A stretch of DNA of 64,000 bases from Streptococcus ovuberis (GCF_012396585.1 NZ_JAAXPR010000006.1:1-64000), one strand, 5' to 3'. Numbered from the stretch's first letter, positions 44,158 through 52,887 are shown. Notes: generated from the sequence alone by a model not told the origin. A program made the numbers and translations.

Positions 44158-44161
44158 TAAC

Positions 44162-44192
44162 TTTTCCGTAATAATTTTTGTGTTTTCCGTAA
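44162..44192. promoter_or_regulatory. Direct repeats TTTTCCGTAA upstream of the malQ promoter
   Basis: TTTTCCGTAA occurs at 44162-44171 and 44183-44192, 21 bp apart. A related inverted element TTTACCGGAA lies at 44131-44140 over the promoter. They are candidate GntR-regulator sites. Confidence 0.5.
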
Positions 44193-44299
44193 AAACTCTT
44201 TTTGATGATTCCCACCTCAAAATTCAAAGTATTCTCTTTTTTTTAATACTCTTTTATGGTAAACTTAAAAAAAACTACCTTTAGTCAGGAAGTCTTTAG

Positions 44300-45007
44300 A
44301 TGAGTAAATATAAAAAAGTGTACACAGATATTAAAAATAAGATCGAACAAGCCATCTGGAAAGCTAACGACGAACTGCCAACAGAGAATGAATTGATGGA
44401 TATGTACTCTTATTCCAAAGATACTATCAGGAAAGCCTTATCCATGCTGGAGTTAGAAGGATATATTCAGAAACGTCAAGGTAGAAATTCTATTGTCCTA
44501 GACCATAACCACATGAAAAAGCAGTATGTCTCTGAACTCAAGACTGCTAGTGAGTTAAACCGACTTGCGCTCCACAACATTGAAACTGAGATGACCGACC
44601 TCTATATTGTTCAAGGCCAACCTGATTTGATGGAAACCTTTGGAGTAGATGAGGCCGTTGATTTCTATCGCGTTGGTCGGGTAAGGACTATTGATGGGGA
44701 GCGTTCAGAGTATGAGATTTCTTACTTTGATCGCCGCATCATTCCCTTTCTCAACCGTAGGATAGCAGAAGGGTCTATTTATCGGTATTTGGAGGAAGAG
44801 CTAGGCTTAACTATTTCTCATTCTCGCCGTGAAATCTCCTTTCGCCATGCCAATGAAGAAGAGAGAGCGTTGATGGACTTAGGTGACTATGAAATGGTCG
44901 TGGTGGTTAAGAGCATAGCTTATCTAACCAGTGGACAAATTTTCCAGATCGATACCATCAGCTATCGGCCAGATAAGGTAAGCTTTATCTCTATTGCTAA
45001 ACGATAA
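44300..45007 (+). CDS. GntR-family regulator (UTRA domain, TreR-like)
   Basis: The 235-residue protein has a GntR winged helix (residues 5-65: IWKANDELPTENELMDMYSYSKDTIRKALSMLELEGYI) and a UTRA ligand-binding domain to the end. The size and layout fit trehalose/alpha-glucoside repressors, which bind sugar phosphates. It is transcribed divergently from the malQ-EEP-PTS operon, so that operon is the likely target and a PTS-made sugar phosphate the likely inducer. Confidence 0.88.
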   Translation: MSKYKKVYTDIKNKIEQAIWKANDELPTENELMDMYSYSKDTIRKALSMLELEGYIQKRQGRNSIVLDHNHMKKQYVSELKTASELNRLALHNIETEMTDLYIVQGQPDLMETFGVDEAVDFYRVGRVRTIDGERSEYEISYFDRRIIPFLNRRIAEGSIYRYLEEELGLTISHSRREISFRHANEEERALMDLGDYEMVVVVKSIAYLTSGQIFQIDTISYRPDKVSFISIAKR

Positions 45008-45049
45008 TCAGCGAAACATTACTGGATTTTAAAACGGATATTCCCATGC

Positions 45050-45364
45050 TTATAATCTAAGATTGATGTGTTTGTCAATTACCATAGAGTACTCTTGCGT
45101 TTTGAATAACCCACAAAAACTAGATATGTTAATTCGCGAGGGGATATTGACTATGTGGTCTGGTGTTAAATGTCTTTTGGTCGCTTGGATATCTATGCGA
45201 CTACACAAGCGATGAAATAGTTTACCTAAACTACTTCGACAGTAATTATAGATTGCTTTTCGTCCATACTTAGAGGTGAACACAACGGCATACATATTTT
45301 CACGATGCTTACATATGTACGTTAGCTCTGCCCCATTTTCGTTTACATTATAATAAAATTTCAT
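45050..45364 (-). pseudogene. IS200/IS605-type TnpA remnant
   Basis: The 104-codon frame follows IS200-type Y1 transposases from residue 15 or so (YICKHRENMYAVVFTSKYGRK, then LTPDHIVNIPSRINISSFCGLFK). In active enzymes the DHxH motif reads DHIHMLV. Here two residues are lost (DHIVNIP), and the protein ends before the catalytic Tyr. The element is therefore inactive. Confidence 0.8.
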
Positions 45365-45510
45365 GAGAAGATATAACTTTTGTGAAAACGGTTATCTGAA
45401 AATGTTTTTTTCTCCATATGTTTGATGTGGGTAAACACAATGTGGTAGAACACATCCGTTCTTGTTCAAGTATTGGGTCCATAATTTTTCAAATTTCTAC
45501 GATGAATATA

Positions 45511-45537
45511 GCCTCTGTATAAATTATAGAGCCTTTT
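45511..45537 (+). terminator. Terminator-like hairpin
   Basis: CTCTGTATAA and TTATAGAG pair, followed by CCTTTTT. Confidence 0.6.
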
Positions 45538-45552
45538 TGGGCGTAGTAAAGA

Positions 45553-45582
45553 GCCTAAACAATTTAGATAAATTGTTTAGGC
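45553..45582. repeat. Perfect 13-bp inverted repeat
   Basis: GCCTAAACAATTT (45553-45565) is the exact complement of AAATTGTTTAGGC (45570-45582), with a 4-nt loop. No T run follows, so a protein-binding site or the end of a former mobile element is as likely as a terminator. Confidence 0.7.
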
Positions 45583-45760
45583 CCGTTGTAAAATGAAGTG
45601 CAACAGAAAAGACAACTACATCTGCTATACTGAAAGTTGTTAAACCAGTAGATGTAATAACAATCTGTCTATGCTTGTGTTGAGATTTAATGATTACACA
45701 TTTCATCAGACTTAGAAGCAGATATTAAAATGTATCATGATTGATCCTTTGCCTGATGTA

Positions 45761-46726
45761 TTAGTCTTCATAAAGAAGTTTTCCGGTTTTATTAAACTGA
45801 TTAAAACCGTGAATAAAAGCTTGTTTAGTTAATTGCCAATTGTTATGTGGGAAAAAATTAATCATATGATCCAGCATCTCAATCATATTCTCAGCTTTTT
45901 TAAGAGCCTGTAGATTATTTTGCATCAGCCAGAGGAAAATTTCTTCCATATCAAGCTCTACCATTCTAAGTAGGAGTAAATTGCTGGCGACTGGAGATGG
46001 TGTGACTGTTGCTCTAGCCTTGTTAATCAGGTCTTGAGAATGCAGATACAATTCAAGAGCAGAGAGGTATTTGACCATATAGACCACGTCAGTAATCGCA
46101 CGAAAAGCCAAACGGTAGTCATTGCTTTGGCAGGCTTTTTTGAGATTAGCTAGGACAGTCTCTGTGTAGGCCAACTGCTCTTTAAGAGGCAATTTTGGGA
46201 AGATAAGCAAAAGCAATTGTCCTTCGTAGGTGTTGAGGCAAAGGTTATGCTTTAACATGTGAGAAATGAAAGGTTTTAAGTTACGGCTCTCAAGAACACC
46301 TGGAGAATTACTGTGAGATAGGAGTAACCATTCAAAGAAAATTTCTTTAATAAAAGGATTATCTTCATAGTAATCTTCTAATTCTTCTTGGAGTTGTTTT
46401 TTCATGCTACCCCATGTGTAATTATTGCTTTGAGTACTACGCAAATTCCAGAACATTTTTTGAGCAGAGGCCGTTTGCTCTCCAGGATAATCTCCCATAA
46501 AATCGATCCATTCAACACCGATAGAAATTAGCAAGCGGTTGAAGGTAACAATTGACACGGTGGTTTTACCGAGTTCAAACTGGCTGAGAGCTTGGGGACT
46601 CAAAATGTTTCCCGCTGCTTCTTTAAGCGAATAGCCCCGTCTTTCACGCCAAGATCGGAAGTGAGGACCGAAAAGTTGTTGTTTTGCTACAAGGCTAATT
46701 TTTTTAGTTTGCGTCTGCTCTGTCAT
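45761..46726 (-). CDS. Rgg/GadR/MutR-family regulator
   Basis: The 321-residue protein has an N-terminal XRE helix-turn-helix (FGPHFRSWRERRGYSLKEAAGNILSPQALSQFELGKTTVSI, about 19-60) and a long helical C-terminal domain of the RRNPPY/Rgg type. Rgg proteins commonly respond to short peptides and act on adjacent genes. The divergently transcribed surface-protein gene at 46951 is the first candidate target. No cognate peptide gene is visible nearby. Confidence 0.85.
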   Translation of the reverse strand: MTEQTQTKKISLVAKQQLFGPHFRSWRERRGYSLKEAAGNILSPQALSQFELGKTTVSIVTFNRLLISIGVEWIDFMGDYPGEQTASAQKMFWNLRSTQSNNYTWGSMKKQLQEELEDYYEDNPFIKEIFFEWLLLSHSNSPGVLESRNLKPFISHMLKHNLCLNTYEGQLLLLIFPKLPLKEQLAYTETVLANLKKACQSNDYRLAFRAITDVVYMVKYLSALELYLHSQDLINKARATVTPSPVASNLLLLRMVELDMEEIFLWLMQNNLQALKKAENMIEMLDHMINFFPHNNWQLTKQAFIHGFNQFNKTGKLLYED

Positions 46727-46950
46727 TTTTGTCCATCCTTATCCTGATAACTAGTTCCATTGTAACATAGATAGGGTAACTTATTGGGGCTTGCTCAAGT
46801 ACTCCTTTAAATTTATCGCCAAAATCCCTCCAATGAAATGATTTTTGAACTTTTTGAAAGTGGAACTTGATAAAACTATTTTAGCTATTTTATTTTTTGT
46901 AAAATAAAGTAGAGAAGTTATTATCTCAAAAAACAAACAGGAGTTCTTTT

Positions 46951-48690
46951 ATGAATCATAAATTTCTTAAATTAGCCTCTGCAGCTGTCTTAACAGCAGT
47001 CCTTGCAACAGCTTCTGGTCAAGCGGTGTATGCTCAAGAATCTGCTACAGAACCAGCAGTAGTGACTGGCGAGGTATCGGAGGCACAAACTAATTATCAT
47101 CACACGTTAAGTGTGACGGCTACTCCAGATAGTGATAGCACTTGGGTAAATGTCAAAACTGCCTTTACTAACGATGCTGGTCGTATAAGTGCTGAAAATC
47201 GTGCTATAAACGATTACATCCAAGCAGAGTTCGCTTATGTCAATGTGACAACAGGAGAATCGATTGACAAATCGAATGGGATGATTTATTTTGATAAGCT
47301 TCATGTGACTGACCGACAGCACGTCTCTGGCGATAGTTCGCCATGGCCTGATGGTATATATGAAGTTAGGGTTAACACTAAAGAACCGTACACTGATGCG
47401 TCGGGCAATAAACATACCTATTCTGGTATAGGGCATTTTCAGATTACAGCCGGTAAAGTGAACGGACAATCAGCAAATAAAGCAGAGAGCATTATCACAG
47501 CACAACGAGTTGGGACTCTTGACAACCCTTATCAGCTAAATGCAAGTTTGAAGGAAATCAACGATAATACTTATGATTTAGTGGTGGATTTCGCTAATGA
47601 TGGTGGCAAGTTGCCAACTAGTCAACTGAGTCCAACAATCTATGGTGACCCTTATATTGAAGTAGATGTTGATTATGTTCACATGCCAACAAATACCATT
47701 GTTGAAAAAAATGGTATACTTCAAAAGTTTAATGATTCAGATCTCTACTACCCTATTTTTACAGATAAAGATAAATGGTTAGATGGCGACTATGAGGCTC
47801 GACTCTACACTAGGAATCCATATGTGGATATTAACGGCATGAAGCATTACTACGCAGGTTTAGTGAAGTTTACCTTGAAAAATGGCCGTGTAGTGACTAC
47901 GACACTACCAGAGGCAACTTCAACTGACCAAGGTATGACTTCAGCTCCTCAACCAGCAAAGCCGACCCCTCAGACAGAGCCTAAAGTTGACGTGGCTACC
48001 CCTATTGAGAAACCTACCACTTCTGACCAGCCAATCCTTGCTCAGAAAGGGGATTTCTCTGCTCTGGTTGGGACATGGAAAAATGCCCTAAACCAGACAG
48101 CTGTGATCACGGCAGATGGTAAAGTAAACTTTGATGGCAAAACAAGTGGACAGCTGGAATATATCAATTATGCCGATGGGCGTCAAGTCTTTGATTTCAA
48201 TGTGAAAACAGAGCAAGGTCTTGGATTTGGATTAGTTTATATTCCTGCTGGTAACACATTGCATAATGCAACAGTTCTTGATGATTCCGATCATAGTAAG
48301 GAACGTTTAATTTTCGGTCAAGGAATTCCTTCGCCGGTCAAAGATCACGCCATGTACCGAGTATTAGCAACTGACGAAACAAAAAATCCCGAAGTTAGCA
48401 CATTGCCTGAAAAGGTACAGACTATTGTTGGCAATGGCAAAGTAGAAGTAGCGACGAAGGGACAGCAGGCATCAACTGATACTAGTAAGGAAGGCAAGGC
48501 CCCATTAGGTCAGGAGAAAGAAAAATCCACACCATCTGCTTCGAAAAATGAACAGGATACAACAACCTCATCACGCCCTACCCTACCTAAAACTGGCGAA
48601 CAAGGATCAGTAGTATCAACGCTTTTAGGAGCTGCTCTTGCTTTAACTAGTTTAGGGGTATTCAAGCGTCGTCGCTCTACCACTCTTTAA
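46951..48690 (+). CDS. LPXTG-anchored surface protein with two tandem repeats and DUF6287-like domain
   Basis: The 579-residue protein begins with a signal peptide (to about residue 28, VYAQE). Two related domains of about 120 residues follow (roughly 50-170 and 185-310). Each ends with a pattern like DGxYEARLYTxxPYxDxxGxKHxYxG. A region near 370-475 (FSALVGTWKNALNQTAVITADG) resembles the DUF6287 lipocalin-like module. The C-terminus is a Thr/Ser/Lys-rich linker with LPKTGE, hydrophobic helix and RRRR-type tail, so it is a sortase A substrate. The ligand is unknown; adhesion or host interaction is a guess. The gene is divergent from the Rgg gene. Confidence 0.85.
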   Translation: MNHKFLKLASAAVLTAVLATASGQAVYAQESATEPAVVTGEVSEAQTNYHHTLSVTATPDSDSTWVNVKTAFTNDAGRISAENRAINDYIQAEFAYVNVTTGESIDKSNGMIYFDKLHVTDRQHVSGDSSPWPDGIYEVRVNTKEPYTDASGNKHTYSGIGHFQITAGKVNGQSANKAESIITAQRVGTLDNPYQLNASLKEINDNTYDLVVDFANDGGKLPTSQLSPTIYGDPYIEVDVDYVHMPTNTIVEKNGILQKFNDSDLYYPIFTDKDKWLDGDYEARLYTRNPYVDINGMKHYYAGLVKFTLKNGRVVTTTLPEATSTDQGMTSAPQPAKPTPQTEPKVDVATPIEKPTTSDQPILAQKGDFSALVGTWKNALNQTAVITADGKVNFDGKTSGQLEYINYADGRQVFDFNVKTEQGLGFGLVYIPAGNTLHNATVLDDSDHSKERLIFGQGIPSPVKDHAMYRVLATDETKNPEVSTLPEKVQTIVGNGKVEVATKGQQASTDTSKEGKAPLGQEKEKSTPSASKNEQDTTTSSRPTLPKTGEQGSVVSTLLGAALALTSLGVFKRRRSTTL

Positions 48691-48715
48691 ACATTACTAT
48701 TAGAGACTGTTAGGG

Positions 48716-48876
48716 TATTTTTATTTGAAAATATAGTAAAAGGACGCAAAAAGGCAGTTCTTACTCTATATTAGAGGTAAGAAACAATTTGTTAAGGTAC
48801 TAGAACTGTTGCCTCAGGCCTAGTGCCTTTTTTTGTTGGTACGGTTGGTGTGTAGAGTAGTTTGTAAAAAAATACT
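48716..48876 (+). repeat. Copy B of a dispersed ~160-bp hairpin repeat
   Basis: Inverted relative to the copy at about 15-176, it shares CAAATAAAAA, the hairpin with loop TTGCCT, and GTAGTTTGTAAA at its far end. The hairpin arms are GGTACTAGAACTG (48796-48808) and CAGGCCTAGTGCC (48815-48827), followed by seven T residues. Two base pairs differ from copy A by changes on both arms, so pairing is kept. In this copy it also works as the terminator of the surface-protein gene. Confidence 0.6.
48796..48834 (+). terminator. Terminator of the LPXTG protein gene (core of the repeat)
   Basis: 13-bp stem, 6-nt loop and TTTTTTT tail. Confidence 0.85.
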
Positions 48877-48904
48877 TGAAACCATTTTCAAAAAATGGTA
48901 GAAT
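48876..48904 (+). promoter_or_regulatory. Distal adhE promoter with palindromic operator
   Basis: TTGAAA (48876-48881) and TAGAAT (48899-48904) are 17 bp apart. ACCATTTTCAAAAAATGGT (48881-48899) fills the spacer as a perfect 8-3-8 palindrome, so a bound dimer would sit between the two boxes. Confidence 0.65.
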
Positions 48905-48957
48905 TGAAAAAGAAACAAGAAATCGCTTCCAAAGATTGTGAAAATAAAAACTTTTGG

Positions 48958-48970
48958 AAAAGGAGGTGAC
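48958..48970 (+). other. Orphan Shine-Dalgarno-like sequence in the adhE leader
   Basis: AAAAGGAGGTGACC complements the 3' end of 16S rRNA over at least ten bases, but no start codon lies at a usable distance. Two more purine runs follow (near 48979-49000). Confidence 0.5.
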
Positions 48971-49038
48971 CAAATAGAAAGGGGGAGTAAGGAGGAGAAA
49001 AAACCTCAAAAAAAGATTGTGAAATTTATTGAAAACTA

Positions 49039-49089
49039 TTTACATTTTTTTGGAAATGTAGTACAATAATATTGTGAATAAATTAACAA
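49039..49089 (+). promoter_or_regulatory. Proximal adhE promoter with Rex-like operator
   Basis: TTTACA (49039-49044) and TACAAT (49062-49067) are 17 bp apart. TTGTGAATAAATTAACAA (49072-49089) matches the Rex consensus TTGTGAANNNNTTCACAA with one mismatch and covers the likely start of transcription. This fits NADH-dependent control of fermentation. Confidence 0.75.
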
Positions 49090-49112
49090 ACTCATCAAAA
49101 AGGAGTCTATAC

Positions 49113-51755
49113 ATGAGTGATAAAGCAAAAAAAGTTGCTGTAGAAGATGTGAATCAAGCGATTGATAGCTTGGTTCAAAAAGGGCTAGTTGCCTTGGACG
49201 AAATGCGCAAGCTCAATCAAGAGCAAGTGGACTATATTGTCGCGAAAGCTTCTGTAGCTGCCCTTGATGCCCATGGTGAGTTAGCCATGCACGCCTATGA
49301 GGAAACAGGACGCGGTGTTTTCGAAGATAAGGCGACTAAAAACCTCTTTGCCTGTGAGCACGTTGTTAACAATATGCGCCACCAAAAAACAGTGGGCATT
49401 ATTGAGGAAGACGATGTAAAAGGCTTGACCTTGATTGCTGAACCTGTCGGAGTTATTTGTGGTATCACACCAACAACCAACCCTACTTCAACAGCGATTT
49501 TTAAGGCTTTAATTTCCCTTAAAACACGTAACCCAATCATCTTTGCTTTCCACCCATCAGCTCAGAAATCGTCAGCTCATGCCGCACAAATCGTTCGTGA
49601 CGCTGCTATTGCTGCTGGTGCTCCTGAAAACTGTGTGCAGTGGATTGAAACCCCATCTCTTGAGGCAACTAACGCCTTGATGAACCACCCAGGGATCGCC
49701 ACTATTTTAGCAACTGGTGGTAACGCTATGGTTAAGGCAGCATACTCATGCGGTAAACCAGCTCTCGGTGTAGGTGCGGGTAATGTTCCAGCTTACGTTG
49801 AAAAATCAGCTAATATCCGTCAAGCGGCACATGACATTGTGATGTCTAAGTCCTTTGATAATGGTATGGTGTGTGCTTCTGAGCAAGCGGTTATTATCGA
49901 CAATGAGATTTATGATGAATTTGTCACAGAATTCAAGTCTTACCACACTTACTTCGTCAACAAGAAAGAAAAAGCCCTTCTTGAAGAATTCTGCTTCGGT
50001 GCTAAAGCCAACAGCAAAAATTGTGCAGGTGCAAAACTCAATCCAGATATCGTTGGGAAGCCAGCAGTATGGATTGCGGAGCAGGCAGGTTTCTCTGTAC
50101 CAGAAGGGACCAACATCCTTGCTGCAGAATGTAAAGAAGTTGGTGAAAATGAACCATTGACACGTGAGAAATTATCGCCTGTCATCGCTGTTTTAAGAGC
50201 TGAAACACGTGAAGACGGTCTTGAAAAAGCGCGTCAAATGGTTGAATTCCATGGTCTTGGACACTCAGCTGCTATCCATACAAAAGACGAAGACCTTGCC
50301 AAAGAATTTGGTGGTATCGTGCGTGCTATCCGTGTTATTTGGAACTCTCCTTCTACCTTTGGTGGTATCGGTGACGTTTACAATGCCTTCTTACCTTCAT
50401 TGACGCTGGGTTGTGGTTCATACGGCAGCAACTCAGTATCTGGTAACGTTAGTGCTGTAAATCTCTTGAACATCAAAAAAGTAGGAAGACGTAGAAATAA
50501 TATGCAATGGTTTAAAGTTCCTTCAAAAACATATTTCGAGCGTGATTCGATCGAATACTTGCAAAAATGTCGTGACGTTGAACGCGTTATGATTGTGACA
50601 GACAAAGCCATGGTTGAACTTGGATTCTTGGATCGTATCTTAGAGCAACTTCATCTTCGTCGTAACAAGGTAACTTACCAAATCTTTGCTGAAGTGGAAC
50701 CAGATCCAGATATCACCACCGTTTATAAAGGTACTGAGCTCATGCGTACCTTCAAACCTGATACCATTATTGCTCTTGGTGGTGGTTCTCCGATGGATGC
50801 TGCTAAAGTGATGTGGCTCTTCTACGAACAACCAGAAGTGGACTTCCATGACCTTGTTCAAAAATTCATGGATATCCGTAAACGTGCCTTCAAGTTCCCA
50901 GAACTCGGTAAGAAAACGAAGTTTATTGCCATCCCAACAACATCTGGTACTGGTTCTGAAGTGACCCCATTTGCGGTTATCTCAGATAAAGAAAACAACC
51001 GTAAGTACCCAATCGCTGACTACTCATTGACCCCAACCGTTGCTATTGTTGACCCAGCACTTGTCATGACCGTGCCAGGATTCATCGCGGCAGATACTGG
51101 TATGGACGTCTTGACTCATGCAACAGAAGCCTATGTATCCCAAATGGCCAATGACTTTACAGACGGTTTGGCTCTTCAAGCCATCAAGATTGTCTTTGAA
51201 TACTTGGAGCGCTCTGTGAAAGAAGCAGACTTTGAGTCTCGTGAGAAAATGCATAACGCCTCTACAATGGCTGGTATGGCCTTTGCCAACGCCTTCCTCG
51301 GTATTTCTCACTCAATGGCACATAAGATTGGTGCTCGCTTCCATACGGTTCACGGTCGTACCAATGCAATTCTCTTGCCATACGTTATCCGTTACAACGG
51401 TACACGTCCTGCCAAGACTGCGACATGGCCTAAGTACAACTACTACCGTGCGGATGAGAAGTATCAAGATATTGCAAAATTGCTCGGACTTCCAGCATCA
51501 ACACCAGAAGAAGCTGTGGAATCTTATGCTAAAGCGGTCTATGACCTCGGTTGCCGTCTCGGTATCGAGATGAACCTTAAAGCACAGGGTGTGGATGAGA
51601 ACGAACTGAAGAAATATTCTCGTGAATTGGCTCTCCTTGCCTACGAGGACCAATGTTCTCCAGCCAACCCACGCTTGCCAATGGTTGACCATATGCAAGA
51701 AATCATTGAAGATGCCTACTATGGTTATGGTGAACGTCCAGGACGTCGCAAATAA
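49113..51755 (+). CDS. adhE: Bifunctional acetaldehyde-CoA/alcohol dehydrogenase
   Basis: This 880-residue enzyme turns acetyl-CoA to ethanol in two NADH-dependent steps. The N-terminal aldehyde dehydrogenase (about 1-440) has the catalytic Cys in DNGMVCASEQ. The C-terminal iron-dependent alcohol dehydrogenase (about 455-880) has GGGSPMDAAK and the iron-ligand segments DVLTHATEAY and GISHSMAHKIGA. The frame is open from 49074, but AAAGGAG (about 49099-49105) fits ATG 49113, and the earlier start lies in the Rex-like operator. It probably forms spirosomes like other AdhE. A single-gene transcript with its own terminator is likely. Confidence 0.96.
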   Translation: MSDKAKKVAVEDVNQAIDSLVQKGLVALDEMRKLNQEQVDYIVAKASVAALDAHGELAMHAYEETGRGVFEDKATKNLFACEHVVNNMRHQKTVGIIEEDDVKGLTLIAEPVGVICGITPTTNPTSTAIFKALISLKTRNPIIFAFHPSAQKSSAHAAQIVRDAAIAAGAPENCVQWIETPSLEATNALMNHPGIATILATGGNAMVKAAYSCGKPALGVGAGNVPAYVEKSANIRQAAHDIVMSKSFDNGMVCASEQAVIIDNEIYDEFVTEFKSYHTYFVNKKEKALLEEFCFGAKANSKNCAGAKLNPDIVGKPAVWIAEQAGFSVPEGTNILAAECKEVGENEPLTREKLSPVIAVLRAETREDGLEKARQMVEFHGLGHSAAIHTKDEDLAKEFGGIVRAIRVIWNSPSTFGGIGDVYNAFLPSLTLGCGSYGSNSVSGNVSAVNLLNIKKVGRRRNNMQWFKVPSKTYFERDSIEYLQKCRDVERVMIVTDKAMVELGFLDRILEQLHLRRNKVTYQIFAEVEPDPDITTVYKGTELMRTFKPDTIIALGGGSPMDAAKVMWLFYEQPEVDFHDLVQKFMDIRKRAFKFPELGKKTKFIAIPTTSGTGSEVTPFAVISDKENNRKYPIADYSLTPTVAIVDPALVMTVPGFIAADTGMDVLTHATEAYVSQMANDFTDGLALQAIKIVFEYLERSVKEADFESREKMHNASTMAGMAFANAFLGISHSMAHKIGARFHTVHGRTNAILLPYVIRYNGTRPAKTATWPKYNYYRADEKYQDIAKLLGLPASTPEEAVESYAKAVYDLGCRLGIEMNLKAQGVDENELKKYSRELALLAYEDQCSPANPRLPMVDHMQEIIEDAYYGYGERPGRRK

Positions 51756-51767
51756 TCTCAGGACTCC

Positions 51768-51799
51768 AACCTAGCTAGAGAGATCTGGCTAGGTTTTCT
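51768..51799 (+). terminator. Terminator of adhE
   Basis: AACCTAGC (51768-51775) pairs with GCTAGGTT (51788-51795), followed by TTCTT. Confidence 0.8.
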
Positions 51800-51880
51800 T
51801 GGTGTGTGTAGGCCAAAAAATTGTTAGAAAGACAAGGTTGCTTGCAGCAAAGGAATTGCTCAAGGTTTATGAAACCATAA

Positions 51881-51922
51881 AAACCCTAGCGCTTGACTGT
51901 TGAAACAGCAACGCTAGAGTTT
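51881..51922 (-). terminator. Hairpin downstream of the XRE gene
   Basis: AAACCCTAGCG (51881-51891) pairs with CGCTAGAGTTT (about 51912-51922), with an inner CTGTT/AACAG stem. It separates adhE from the leftward XRE gene. Confidence 0.6.
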
Positions 51923-51995
51923 GGCTTAAAACTTGTCTGGCATTTGTTGTGTAGCTTCCATAGAAGCGATAGTCCTACTCGGAAGTTTAGATCAT

Positions 51996-52589
51996 TTAGT
52001 GCAAAGGAAAGAGTTTAAGAGTGATGAAAGCTACGAGGACCACAATAGTTGCGCTGATCAGGGCAAACATTAGGACAATGAGAGGTTTCTGATAAGGAGC
52101 CTTGGCTTTCTCTTCTCGTTTCTGGAGAGAGTCTAGCAGATGACCGTTAGAAACAGCCAGGATCTCCTTATAGGTTTGGACATCGTACTTATTTTTAAAA
52201 CGCTCAATGCGGTTGGCAAAATAGATAGTTGGAAGGAACTGTAGGACGAGGATTAAGACTCCCCACCATTCTAAAAAATAGACAAGAGGAAAACCAGTGA
52301 GCATCATGCTAAGCATGCCAATTAGCATGAAGTAGGTATCTTTATCGAACTGCTTCAGTTCAGAGTGTTGAACGATGGTTTTCATTTCTTCAAGATCTCC
52401 TTTGATTAAGTCATCAAGGCTCACCTGAAAGATCTGACTGAGTAGGATTAGGCTTTGCACATCGGGATAGGTGTGATTATTTTCCCAGTTGGAAATAGTC
52501 TGCCTTGTCACGTAAATCTGTTCAGCCAAATCTTCTTGGGAGAGCTTAGCAATTTTACGGTAATGGACTAGGTGTTGTCCGAGTTTCAT
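51996..52589 (-). CDS. XRE-family regulator with C-terminal membrane segment
   Basis: The 197-residue protein has an XRE helix-turn-helix at residues 1-65 (LGQHLVHYRKIAKLSQEDLAEQIYVTRQTISNWENNHTYPD). Two hydrophobic helices follow near 87-120, then a charged stretch, and a last helix near 170-192. Membrane-tethered XRE proteins of this shape occur in Firmicutes; the signal they read is unknown. AGGAGG lies just upstream (complement near 52594-52600). Confidence 0.85.
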   Translation of the reverse strand: MKLGQHLVHYRKIAKLSQEDLAEQIYVTRQTISNWENNHTYPDVQSLILLSQIFQVSLDDLIKGDLEEMKTIVQHSELKQFDKDTYFMLIGMLSMMLTGFPLVYFLEWWGVLILVLQFLPTIYFANRIERFKNKYDVQTYKEILAVSNGHLLDSLQKREEKAKAPYQKPLIVLMFALISATIVVLVAFITLKLFPLH

Positions 52590-52656
52590 GAGGCCTCCTT
52601 TCTGTTTCCAGTATAACGAATAGGACTAAAATCGGTCTATCAAATGTCTTTGACCT

Positions 52657-52767
52657 TTGACAATTAGCTATATCAGATTATATCATAGCTTGACAGTTCC
52701 TTGACAACCTTGTCAAGGAACTGGTTGAGACTAATAAGAAAAGGGAAAAATTCCTTTTCTTACTAGT
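52657..52767 (+). promoter_or_regulatory. Promoter and structured leader of hisS
   Basis: TTGACA (52657-52662) and TATATC (52679-52684) are 16 bp apart. The transcript would begin at a perfect 13-bp hairpin (CAGTTCCTTGACA 52694-52706 with 52711-52723). A second hairpin of about 15 bp (52730-52744 with 52753-52767) follows. No T run and no T-box motif is present. Confidence 0.55.
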
Positions 52768-52887
52768 TTAATTCCCCTGTCTTTTATGATAAAATAAGGA
52801 AACACTGATCTTTTGAAAACCCATCTGTGGTTGAACTCAGAGAGCTGTTTGAACAGATAATAGATGTACTAGAGGAAAGGAATGCCA

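Larger units (their letters stand above)
45365..45760. other. Non-coding stretch between IS200 remnant and Rgg gene
   Basis: No gene. It contains a terminator-like hairpin near 45511-45537 and a perfect 13-bp inverted repeat at 45553-45582. I looked for a short hydrophobic peptide gene next to the Rgg regulator and found none. Confidence 0.55.

Noticed and set aside
45365-46950. Short hydrophobic peptide gene next to the Rgg regulator
   Set aside because: Both strands around the regulator were read; no small frame with a ribosome site and a hydrophobic tail was seen.
52590-52881. T-box riboswitch before hisS
   Set aside because: No AGGGTGGNACCGCG motif and no terminator hairpin with T run was found.
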